In this document: one piece after another, positions 1 to 5,980 of the stretch | Numbering within the stretch: the first letter of the stretch is position 1 | Layout of the letters: every line of letters starts with the position of its first letter | NCBI GenBank assembly: GCA_022508635.1 | Contig: JAFLUV010000093.1 | Location: 1-6,037, forward strand | From: Prevotellaceae bacterium | Lineage (GTDB): Bacteria; Bacteroidota; Bacteroidia; Bacteroidales; Bacteroidaceae | Direction: 5' to 3' | DNA: 6,037 bases | Position numbers and translations under genes: made by a program | The notes under the pieces: generated by a model | What the model saw: the letters and a program-made list of their open reading frames with translations, nothing else | Told to the model about the DNA's origin: nothing | Databases searched by the model: none

Positions 1-80
1 TCCATCCGCAACACATTCCCGACTATATCGAGGAACTGCTGAGAAAGGAAACGGCGTGGATCACTTCGGAAAAGAAGTAA
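1..80 (+). CDS. C-terminal end of an unidentified protein (partial)
   Basis: Reading in the frame that starts at base 3 gives 25 codons, HPQHIPDYIEELLRKETAWI followed by TSEKK, and then TAA at 78-80. The residues form a charged, amphipathic helix-like tail, which is common at the C-terminus of soluble proteins. A strong intrinsic terminator begins 24 bases after the stop, which supports this being the true end of a plus-strand gene. Another forward frame (starting at base 2) is open for longer but would run through the terminator, so it is less likely. Too little is present to name a family, and no function is proposed. Confidence 0.55.
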   Translation, partial: HPQHIPDYIEELLRKETAWITSEKK

Positions 81-103
81 GTCACAAAGATGTGCTTATA
101 GCG

Positions 104-143
104 AAGCTACCACTGACACTTGCCGTGCCAGTGGTAGCTTTTT
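104..143 (+). terminator. Rho-independent terminator of the upstream gene
   Basis: A perfect 12-bp stem is formed by AAGCTACCACTG (104-115) and CAGTGGTAGCTT (129-140). The 13-nt interval can add three more pairs (117-119 with 125-127) around a 5-nt loop, after one A-C mismatch. Five T residues follow at 139-143. On the plus strand this is a textbook intrinsic terminator, 24 nt after the stop at 80. On the minus strand the hairpin also forms, 36 nt past the SulP stop, but no T-run follows it in that direction. It would therefore serve the SulP transcript as a 3' stabilising hairpin at best. Confidence 0.9.
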
Positions 144-175
144 GTCTGCAAGAAACCTATCCGGCTTCAATGCTG

Positions 176-1909
176 CTATTTTGCTAAAATCTCCTTGGCT
201 TTGGCAAGTGCTACGTCGATGTGCGGACAGATGTGATCGCTGTCTATGAGGTCGTAGAAGTTGGCTTTCTGGAGTTGGCTGTGAACTTTCGGATTGACAC
301 CAGAGAGTATGACGTGGATGCCCTGCTCGTGGTTCATCTCGATGAGCGTCTGTAGGTTGTGTATGCCCGTAGAGTCGATGAAGGGTACCTTTCGCATACG
401 GATGATGCGGACGCGTGGGCGTTGGTGCCCGATGTTGGCCATCAAGTCGTCGAACTTGTTGGCAATGCCGAAGAAATACGGGCCGTTAATCTCATAGACT
501 GTACAGCCTTCCGGAATGGTCAGATGTTCTTCGTGCATTGCCATGTCCGAAGCATCGCCCAAGTCTATTTCGTCCTTGATGACGGAGATTTCAGTCGTTT
601 CCATAATGCGTTTCATAAAGAGGGCACAGGCCAGGATGAGGCCGGCCTCGATGGCAATCGTCAGGTCGAAGACAATCGTCAGCAGGAACGTCACAACGAG
701 CACGGCAACATCGCTCTTCGGGTTCTTCAGCAGACCACGGACAGTGCGCCAGCCGCTCATGTTATAGCTTACAATAACCAGTACTGCGGCAAGCGATGCC
801 ATGGGGATATATTCCGCGTATGGCATCAGGAGGAGCAGGATGGCCAACAGTACGATGGCATGAATAAGGCCTGCAACAGGGGTGCGTCCGCCATTGTTGA
901 TGTTCGTCATAGTGCGTGCAATGGCTCCCGTAGCAGGGATACCTCCGAAGAGCGGCGTCACCATGTTTGCCACGCCCTGGGCAATGAGCTCCATGTTCGA
1001 GTCGTGCTTGTCGCTGATCACACCATCGGCAACCGTGGCAGAGAGCAAACTCTCGATAGCTCCGAGGATGGCAATCGTGAAAGCCACAGGCATGAGTTGC
1101 TGGATGAGTTCAAAAGTAATGCTCGGAACGACCATTTCCGGCAGCTGCGCCTGGATTTGGAAGCGGTCGCCGATTGTGTCAATGCCTTCAATGCCGTACT
1201 GCTTCATGACAAGCACGGCAACCGTTCCGAGCAGAATGCCGTAGAGTGAACCCGGAATCTTATTGAGCATCGGCACTTCTTTCAGTGCTTTGGGCGAAAA
1301 GATAATGATGAGCAGCGAACCAATGGCAACGAGGAAGTTCCAAGGGTTGAACGTCCTGATGTTCTCAACATAGCAAATCCATTTGCCCACGAAGTCGCCT
1401 GGTGTCTTGAGAGGAATGCGGATGATTTCTCCCGTCGTACTCACTGCCGTCCCTGTCAGGCCAAGGATGTCGCTGATCTGTGTCGTGAAGATAGTCAGAG
1501 CAATGCCAGCCGTGAAGCCGACGATGATAGGATAGGGGATGAACTTTATCACCACACCCAGGCGGAAAACTCCCAAGGCAATGAGTATGATGCCTGCCAG
1601 AATGGTGGCGATGAGCAAGCCTTGCAAGCCGTACTCAGGGTTGTTTACGATACCGTAGATGATGACGATGAAGGCTCCGGTCGGGCCGCCAATCTGCACT
1701 TTTGTGCCGCCCAGCAGCGAGATGAGGAAACCAGCTACGATAGCAGTGACGATACCTTTCTCGGGAGTCACGCCACTGGCAATGCCAAAAGCAATGGCCA
1801 GGGGCAGAGCTACGATGCCTACGATGATACCTGCCATCAGGTCCTTCATGAATGTTTCACGGTTGTAATTCCTGATGCAACTTAGGATTCTTGGTGTTAG
1901 TCCTTTCAT
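176..1909 (-). CDS. SulP/SLC26-family anion permease with C-terminal STAS domain
   Basis: This 577-aa inner-membrane protein belongs to the SulP (SLC26A) family of anion transporters, whose bacterial members move sulfate, bicarbonate or dicarboxylates by proton or sodium symport. Visible features are a hydrophobic N-terminal two thirds (about residues 22-435) with the family blocks GGTKVQIGGPTGAF (67-80), AILGAIESLLSA (280-291) and GGIPATGAIARTMTNINNGG (322-341). A soluble C-terminal STAS domain follows (about 460-565) with the core PFIDSTG (509-515), whose serine is at the position phosphorylated in anti-sigma-factor antagonists. Length is normal and the frame intact. The ATG at 1909 is chosen over an in-frame ATG at 1942 because the latter lies upstream of the promoter element at 1932-1939 and adds a polar stretch (MYFCAQKRKTH) before the conserved start. 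The gene stands alone and is divergent from the POT/GH32 operon. The substrate cannot be told from sequence; sulfate and bicarbonate are both plausible. Confidence 0.9.
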   Translation of the reverse strand: MKGLTPRILSCIRNYNRETFMKDLMAGIIVGIVALPLAIAFGIASGVTPEKGIVTAIVAGFLISLLGGTKVQIGGPTGAFIVIIYGIVNNPEYGLQGLLIATILAGIILIALGVFRLGVVIKFIPYPIIVGFTAGIALTIFTTQISDILGLTGTAVSTTGEIIRIPLKTPGDFVGKWICYVENIRTFNPWNFLVAIGSLLIIIFSPKALKEVPMLNKIPGSLYGILLGTVAVLVMKQYGIEGIDTIGDRFQIQAQLPEMVVPSITFELIQQLMPVAFTIAILGAIESLLSATVADGVISDKHDSNMELIAQGVANMVTPLFGGIPATGAIARTMTNINNGGRTPVAGLIHAIVLLAILLLLMPYAEYIPMASLAAVLVIVSYNMSGWRTVRGLLKNPKSDVAVLVVTFLLTIVFDLTIAIEAGLILACALFMKRIMETTEISVIKDEIDLGDASDMAMHEEHLTIPEGCTVYEINGPYFFGIANKFDDLMANIGHQRPRVRIIRMRKVPFIDSTGIHNLQTLIEMNHEQGIHVILSGVNPKVHSQLQKANFYDLIDSDHICPHIDVALAKAKEILAK

Positions 1910-1931
1910 GTGTGTTTTTCGTTTCTGTGCG

Positions 1932-1939
1932 CAAAAGTA
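1932..1939 (-). promoter_or_regulatory. Promoter -7 element for the SulP gene
   Basis: On the minus strand this reads TACTTTTG, an exact match to the Bacteroidetes -7 consensus TAnnTTTG. It would start transcription near 1925, leaving a leader of about 16 nt before the ATG at 1909. No clear TTG/TTTG -33 element is seen at the usual distance (TGG at 1961-1963 is the nearest), so the call rests on the -7 box and its position. Confidence 0.6.
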
Positions 1940-1982
1940 CAAATTATTACCGACAGCCGGCCAGATATTGGGATTTTTTTTG

Positions 1983-1990
1983 TATCTTTG
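1983..1990 (+). promoter_or_regulatory. Promoter -7 element for the POT transporter/GH32 operon
   Basis: TATCTTTG matches the Bacteroidetes -7 consensus TAnnTTTG exactly and lies 30 bp before the ATG at 2021. An 8-T tract (1974-1981) sits directly upstream. The only nearby TTG (1968-1970) is 12 bp from the box, too close for a standard -33 element. The leader is A/T-rich with no Shine-Dalgarno sequence, as is usual in Bacteroidetes. It is arranged back-to-back with the SulP promoter element, 43 bp away. Confidence 0.7.
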
Positions 1991-2020
1991 CGCTAAATTA
2001 TTAACTTAAATCAAAGAAAC

Positions 2021-3532
2021 ATGTTTGAAGGTCAACCTAAAGGCTTGTGGACACTTGCCCTTGCTAACACCGGCGAGCGCTTCGGTTACTATACAATGCT
2101 CGCAGTATTTGCTCTCTTTCTTGGTGAGAACTTTGGCTTCGCCGCAGGCACGGCGAGCGAAATCTACACTTCGTTTTTGACAGCCGTCTATTTCTTACCC
2201 CTTATTGGCGGCATGGCTGCCGATCGTTGGGGCTATAGCAAAATGGTCGTCATCGGTATTATGATTATGTTCCTTGGCTACTTGTTGCTGTCTGTTCCCC
2301 TGGGAGGTGGCACTGTTGCTATTGCAGCTATGGGTGCAGCACTATTGCTGGTCAGCCTTGGCACCGGTTTGTTCAAGGGTAACCTGCAAGTGATGGTGGG
2401 TGATCTTTATAATGCCCCGGAGTTTGCAGACAAGCGTGACTCAGGCTTCTCTCTCTTCTATATGGCCATCAACGTAGGTGCCTTGTTCGCTCCTACCGCT
2501 GCCATTAAAATTATGGATTGGGCTCAGACCTCGCTCGGCTACAGCAAGGCTGACTCCTATCATTTCGCTTTTGCCGTTGCTTGTGTGTCAGTTATCGTTT
2601 CCATTCTTATATACTTCTTGGGTCGAAGCACTTATAGCCAGGTGCTCACCGTCAAGAGAAAACAGGATGCAGGAAGCAAGGAGCAAAAGAAGGTCGAAGA
2701 AATGTCGCCTGCCGAGACAAAAGAGCGCATCGTCTGCCTTTGCCTTGTCTTTGCCGTTGTCATCTTCTTCTGGATGGCATTCCATCAGAATGGTTTGACA
2801 CTTACTTGGTTTGCTGACGAGTTCACGGCACGTTCTGCTACAGGTGTCACAGGTATGGCATTCAATGTGATGAACCTTATTTGGTGCATCTTCATTGTTT
2901 ATGGCATCTTCGGGCTGCTTAGTGGTGGAAGTGTTAAAGCAAAGGTCATCAATGCTCTGCTCATTCTCGCTCCCGCAGCTGCCCTTGGTTACAACTACAT
3001 ACAGACAGCAGGCGAGATCATTACTGTTGATGCTCCTATTTTCCAGCAGTTCAATCCTTGCTTTGTTGTGGCATTGACTCCCGTCAGCATCGCCTTCTTT
3101 GGTTGGCTCGCTAAGAAAGGCAAGGAACCCAAGGCTCCCGTTAAGATAGGTCTTGGCATGCTTGTCGCAGCCAGTGCCTACCTGCTCATGCTGGTCAGCT
3201 GCATCGGTCTGCCTGCAACGGATCACCCCAACCATGTATATGACATTACTCCTAACTTGCTTATTAATACATATCTTATTCTCACTTTCGCCGAGCTGTT
3301 GCTTTCGCCCATCGGCATCTCGTTTGTGACAAAGGTGGCACCTCCCAAGTACAAAGGCATGATGATGGGTGGCTGGTTCGTTGCAACGGCATTGGGCAAT
3401 AAGCTGGTCAGCATTCCCGGCCACATGTGGGATATGCCTCTCTACATCGTTTGGGGTACTCTGATGGGAATTTGTCTGCTTGCAGCTTTCTTCATCTTCT
3501 CAATTATCAAGAAACTCAACAAGGTGGCTTAA
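2021..3532 (+). CDS. POT/PTR2-family (MFS) proton-coupled transporter, peptide-transporter-like
   Basis: This 503-aa integral inner-membrane protein has the family marks of POT (proton-dependent oligopeptide) transporters. These are GERFGYY (18-24, the ERFxYY part of helix 1), MAADRWG (65-71), GTGLFKGN (114-121) with K119 at the position of the peptide-binding lysine of helix 4, the PTR2 signature FYMAINVGALFAP (146-158), and FAELLLSPIG (423-432) with the conserved helix-10 glutamate E425. About 14 hydrophobic segments can be counted. Two things are odd. The first acidic residue of the ExxER proton-coupling motif is N16, and the helix-7 block FFWMAFHQNG (249-258) has histidine where I expect glutamate. 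Two hydrophobic segments (about 281-300 and 308-325) also appear to lie between helices 7 and 8, whereas the stretch between helices 6 and 7 (201-236) is only charged. Di- and tripeptide uptake is the default guess, but the substrate could differ. The start is the first ATG after the promoter at 1983. It is followed 11 nt later by the GH32 gene. Confidence 0.85.
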   Translation: MFEGQPKGLWTLALANTGERFGYYTMLAVFALFLGENFGFAAGTASEIYTSFLTAVYFLPLIGGMAADRWGYSKMVVIGIMIMFLGYLLLSVPLGGGTVAIAAMGAALLLVSLGTGLFKGNLQVMVGDLYNAPEFADKRDSGFSLFYMAINVGALFAPTAAIKIMDWAQTSLGYSKADSYHFAFAVACVSVIVSILIYFLGRSTYSQVLTVKRKQDAGSKEQKKVEEMSPAETKERIVCLCLVFAVVIFFWMAFHQNGLTLTWFADEFTARSATGVTGMAFNVMNLIWCIFIVYGIFGLLSGGSVKAKVINALLILAPAAALGYNYIQTAGEIITVDAPIFQQFNPCFVVALTPVSIAFFGWLAKKGKEPKAPVKIGLGMLVAASAYLLMLVSCIGLPATDHPNHVYDITPNLLINTYLILTFAELLLSPIGISFVTKVAPPKYKGMMMGGWFVATALGNKLVSIPGHMWDMPLYIVWGTLMGICLLAAFFIFSIIKKLNKVA

Positions 3533-3543
3533 GCCGTTTGGCA

Positions 3544-5187
3544 TTGAAACGCATTATCCTTGTCACAGCACTGTCTTTGATATGCAGCTCTGCTCCTTCA
3601 GCAGAACTGCATATCAAGGTGAAGTGTAAGTACCTGAACCTTCCTGTTTCGCAGAAGGAAGATCGGCATCGTCTGATCTTCCATGCGAAAGGTGTGGACG
3701 ATTTGAGTGTTGTAGCACGACTTTCGCCACATCCAGAGTATTGGGTTTTCAAAGATCTTACCGCATACAAAGGCAAGACGCTGACCATCACTTTCGATGG
3801 CAAAGAAGAAGCCCTTGCTCAGGTTTATCAGGCAGACACCATCCGTGATGCGTCAACATTTTACCATGAGGCTTTTCGCCCGCAATTCCATTTCTCGGCT
3901 CGTCGTGGATGGATAAATGATCCGAACGGATGTGTCTGGCATGACGGACTCTATCATCTGTATTATCAGCATAATCCTTTCGAACGGGAATGGGAGAACA
4001 TGACGTGGGGGCATGCTACGAGTCCCGACCTGTTGCACTGGACAGAACATGCACCAGTGCTTCATCCCGATTCGCTTGGCACGATGTTCAGCGGATCAGC
4101 AGTCTTCGACTGCGACAATACCTCTGGTTTCGGCACGAAGAAGCAACCGCCTCTCGTCTATGCCTATACTGCAGACCGTAGCGACCGGGAGGCACAGTGT
4201 ATTGCATACAGTCTGGATGGCGGTATGACGCTCCACAAATATACCAACAATCCTGTCATCGACTCGCACGAACGTTGGAAGACACACGATACACGCGACC
4301 CCCGGCTTTTCTGGTGGAAATCCTCTGGTGGAGAAGCAGAAGAAGGCTGGTGGGTTCTTGTCCTTAATGAACGCAACGGACACAGTATCTATACGTCTTC
4401 TAACTTGAAAGACTGGACTTACCAGAGCCATGTGAATGGTTTTTGGGAGTGTCCCGATCTCTTCCCTCTGTCTGTCGATGATAATCCTTCTGACGTGCGC
4501 TGGGTAATGTATGGGGCCAGCAATACTTATATGGTAGGCCGTTTCGATGGCAAGACTTTCACACCCGAGAGCGGCAAGCATCGTTTCTCTACGGGACTTA
4601 TCTATGCCGCTCAGACTTTCAACCACATACCCGACGGACGACGTATACAGATAGGGTGGGCCAACATAGACCATCCCGGTATGCCTTTCCGTGGACAAAT
4701 GCTCTTGCCAACAGAGTTGATGCTGCGCACCACGAAGGACGGTATCCGTCTCATAAGTAAGCCTGTTGCCGAGGTAGCTTCTTTGCTGACACCGCTATAT
4801 TCCAGTGAAGATGCTCTAAGTGAACGGGATGTCAATGCTGCTTTGCGCCCTTATGCCAGGCAGGATGGTGTCCATCTTCGTGCTACGCTCAACCTTACCT
4901 ACGCTACCAATGCCGGTTTACGGCTTGACGGATATAATATCGTAGACTACGATCTCAACCACAATACCCTGAACGGTCAGTTTTATTCTCCGCAAGACCC
5001 TACAAGTCTCTCACTTACGCTGGATGTTTACATTGACCGTACTTCTGTCGAAGTCTTCGTTGATGATGGCCTTTACAGCTATTCGATGGCACGTCGTGGT
5101 GATTGTGGTACAGGGCTTGAGTTCTGGGGCACCGAAATCAATGTCTCAGCCCTCCAGCTTGATGCCGTTAGCAGTTGTTGGCAGTAG
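3544..5187 (+). CDS. Secreted GH32 beta-fructosidase (levanase/inulinase/invertase type) with N-terminal DUF4980-like domain
   Basis: This glycoside hydrolase family 32 enzyme cleaves beta-fructosidic bonds in sucrose, levan or inulin with retention. Counting from the proposed TTG start (547 aa), there is a short signal peptide (KRIILVTALSLICSSAPSA, cleavage near A17 or A20). A Bacteroidetes-type beta-rich N-domain follows (about 21-105). The five-bladed propeller carries WINDPNG (123-129, nucleophile D126), FSGSA (182-186), RDP (251-253, transition-state stabiliser D252) and ECPD (302-305, acid/base E302). The C-terminal beta-sandwich ends with YIDRTSVEVFVDDG (496-509). All three catalytic acids are present. 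No ATG lies between 3427 and the catalytic domain. The ATG at 3427 would overlap the transporter by 106 bp and put a non-signal extension in front, so TTG at 3544, 11 nt after the upstream stop, is preferred (TTG at 3538 is an alternative). C14 follows SLI, a poor lipobox, so the protein is probably periplasmic or secreted. No SusC/SusD pair is adjacent, so endo or exo action and chain preference remain open. Confidence 0.88.
   Translation: MKRIILVTALSLICSSAPSAELHIKVKCKYLNLPVSQKEDRHRLIFHAKGVDDLSVVARLSPHPEYWVFKDLTAYKGKTLTITFDGKEEALAQVYQADTIRDASTFYHEAFRPQFHFSARRGWINDPNGCVWHDGLYHLYYQHNPFEREWENMTWGHATSPDLLHWTEHAPVLHPDSLGTMFSGSAVFDCDNTSGFGTKKQPPLVYAYTADRSDREAQCIAYSLDGGMTLHKYTNNPVIDSHERWKTHDTRDPRLFWWKSSGGEAEEGWWVLVLNERNGHSIYTSSNLKDWTYQSHVNGFWECPDLFPLSVDDNPSDVRWVMYGASNTYMVGRFDGKTFTPESGKHRFSTGLIYAAQTFNHIPDGRRIQIGWANIDHPGMPFRGQMLLPTELMLRTTKDGIRLISKPVAEVASLLTPLYSSEDALSERDVNAALRPYARQDGVHLRATLNLTYATNAGLRLDGYNIVDYDLNHNTLNGQFYSPQDPTSLSLTLDVYIDRTSVEVFVDDGLYSYSMARRGDCGTGLEFWGTEINVSALQLDAVSSCWQ
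3575..3619 (+). repeat. Long inverted repeat (RNA hairpin) within the GH32 signal-peptide codons
   Basis: Arms 3575-3594 and 3600-3619 pair over 20 positions with one C-A mismatch (3588/3606) and one T-G wobble (3576/3618), leaving a 5-nt loop (CCTTC). The core is GATATGCAG followed by TCTGCT, with its complement. It starts 42 nt after the transporter stop and covers codons 11-25 of the GH32 gene. No T-run follows on either strand, so it is not a normal intrinsic terminator. It could limit translation or ribosome loading of the GH32 gene, or mark an RNA-processing point between the two cistrons. Confidence 0.75.
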
Positions 5188-5198
5188 TCTTTTCTTGG

Positions 5199-5813
5199 TT
5201 AGTACGTTATCCTGCGACCTCTTTTGATAACAGATCCTTTGGTGTCCAAACTGTCGGAAGATACTTCTTCTGCACTGCGGCTATGAGGCACATAGTAAGG
5301 ATAATAGCTGCCCCAGTCATTGCGGTCGTAGTAGCCGTAACTGCCAGTGTAGGGCGACCAATCGTAGTAATCGACCAACTTGTATAGGCGGAATGGTTCC
5401 GATGCACCATTGCAGTACCCCGTAAAGTAATCGTTAGTCATTCGATAACTGCCAATAGTTGTATTCAGTTCCGGGTCATAAGGATAAGTAAGGTATACGA
5501 TACCGTTTCTCACTGACCAGTTAAATTGATAGTATTGGTACAGATAAGGTCCATAATCATAATAGTCCACCTGCGTTCCCCTGCCGTAGGTTGCGTAGTT
5601 ACGCGCAGGGATAAAGGTAAGATAAGTGTTGTATGAGTCGAAGATATAGCTTCTGCCATAGCGGTCAACGTACTCATAGAACATACCGAAGTTGCCGCGC
5701 CATTGACCGGAGAGTACCATTGATTGGTCGGTATCTTCCATGTCCCTGCACGAAGTAAAGATCAAGGCTGGCATTAGGAAGATTGCCATGTAGAGGTAGT
5801 GTGAAAGTTTCAT
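5199..5813 (-). CDS. Tyrosine-rich lipoprotein of unknown function
   Basis: This 204-aa protein begins MKLSHYLYMAIFLMPALIFTSC, a signal peptide with a lipobox (FTSC, acylated cysteine C22). It is expected to be lipid-anchored in the outer or inner membrane. The mature part has about 33 tyrosines in 183 residues (roughly 18%) and several tryptophans. A block VDYYD[YW][GS]PY occurs twice (82-90 and 147-155), and a motif reading SGQWRGNFGMFYEY (35-48) opens the globular part. The last 30 residues are polar and basic and probably disordered. The ATG at 5813 is chosen because it starts the signal peptide; the frame stays open upstream to 6008 and beyond, but that stretch covers the promoter and operator-like repeats. 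The gene converges on the GH32 gene with 11 bp between stop codons and no evident terminator between them. I do not recognise a named family. A small beta-barrel (lipocalin-like) fold is only a guess from the alternating aromatic pattern. Confidence 0.85.
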   Translation of the reverse strand: MKLSHYLYMAIFLMPALIFTSCRDMEDTDQSMVLSGQWRGNFGMFYEYVDRYGRSYIFDSYNTYLTFIPARNYATYGRGTQVDYYDYGPYLYQYYQFNWSVRNGIVYLTYPYDPELNTTIGSYRMTNDYFTGYCNGASEPFRLYKLVDYYDWSPYTGSYGYYDRNDWGSYYPYYVPHSRSAEEVSSDSLDTKGSVIKRGRRITY

Positions 5814-5842
5814 GTTATGATATTTTTGTCGTTTCTGTGGTG

Positions 5843-5850
5843 CAAAGATC
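5843..5850 (-). promoter_or_regulatory. Probable promoter -7 element for the tyrosine-rich lipoprotein gene
   Basis: On the minus strand this reads GATCTTTG, matching TAnnTTTG except for the first base, and lies 29 bp before the ATG at 5813. The sequence that follows (TTTGCACCACAGAAACG) closely resembles the one in the same place before the SulP gene. No -33 TTG is visible at the normal distance, so activation by a bound regulator upstream would be reasonable. Confidence 0.5.
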
Positions 5851-5892
5851 TGCAATCTCCCTGATTCCTGAAAGGGAAAAACAGAATAGTGG

Positions 5893-5908
5893 ATAGGGAT
5901 TTCCCTAT
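5893..5908. promoter_or_regulatory. 16-bp palindrome, candidate operator
   Basis: ATAGGGA (5893-5899) and TCCCTAT (5902-5908) form perfect 7-bp arms around a 2-bp centre. It lies 43 bp upstream of the lipoprotein -7 element, between that element and the ACTTAAGT array. The size and symmetry suit a dimeric DNA-binding protein. The RNA hairpin it could form has a 2-nt loop and no T-run, so a terminator is unlikely. No known regulator is assigned. Confidence 0.45.
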
Positions 5909-5914
5909 TTGTAG

Positions 5915-5980
5915 AAACACTTAAGTGTAAATTTCTGAAGTACTTAAGTAAAACTTTCAAAACACTTAAGTATTTCTGAA
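5915..5980. promoter_or_regulatory. Array of three ACTTAAGT palindromes at 22-23 bp spacing, candidate operator cluster
   Basis: The palindrome ACTTAAGT occurs at 5919-5926, 5942-5949 and 5964-5971, with start-to-start distances of 23 and 22 bp, about two helical turns. The first copy extends to a perfect 12-bp palindrome (ACACTTAAGTGT, 5917-5928) and the second to 10 bp (TACTTAAGTA, 5941-5950). Copies one and three also belong to a longer direct repeat: AAACACTTAAGT at 5915-5926 and 5960-5971, each followed by TTTCTGAA (5932-5939 and 5973-5980). The array lies 69-130 bp upstream of the lipoprotein -7 element, where an activator could bind, but it may equally serve a gene to the right of the window. 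I see no gene or other signal in 5981-6037. Confidence 0.6.

Noticed and set aside
359..1249. Long plus-strand open frame (296 aa) opposite the SulP gene
   Set aside because: It is fully antisense to a clearly conserved transporter, has no family motifs, an irregular composition rich in His/Arg/Asn, and no promoter or leader.
2588..3424. Long minus-strand open frame (278 aa) opposite the POT transporter gene
   Set aside because: The Cys/His-rich product has no ordered motif spacing, and the frame is explained by codon bias of the real gene on the other strand.
3427..3543. ATG at 3427 as the start of the GH32 gene
   Set aside because: It would overlap the transporter by 106 bp and add 39 residues ahead of an otherwise well-placed signal peptide.
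3572..3579. TGTCTTTG as an internal -7 promoter for the GH32 gene
   Set aside because: It lies downstream of the proposed start codon, matches the consensus imperfectly, and falls within signal-peptide codons and the hairpin arm.
4096..4698. Minus-strand open frame (200 aa) opposite the GH32 gene
   Set aside because: It is antisense to the conserved catalytic region and shows no recognisable domain or start signals.
5206..5231. GTTATC/GATAAC inverted repeat as a terminator between the convergent genes
   Set aside because: The stem is only 6 bp with a 14-nt loop, lacks a following T-run on either strand, and lies inside the lipoprotein coding sequence.
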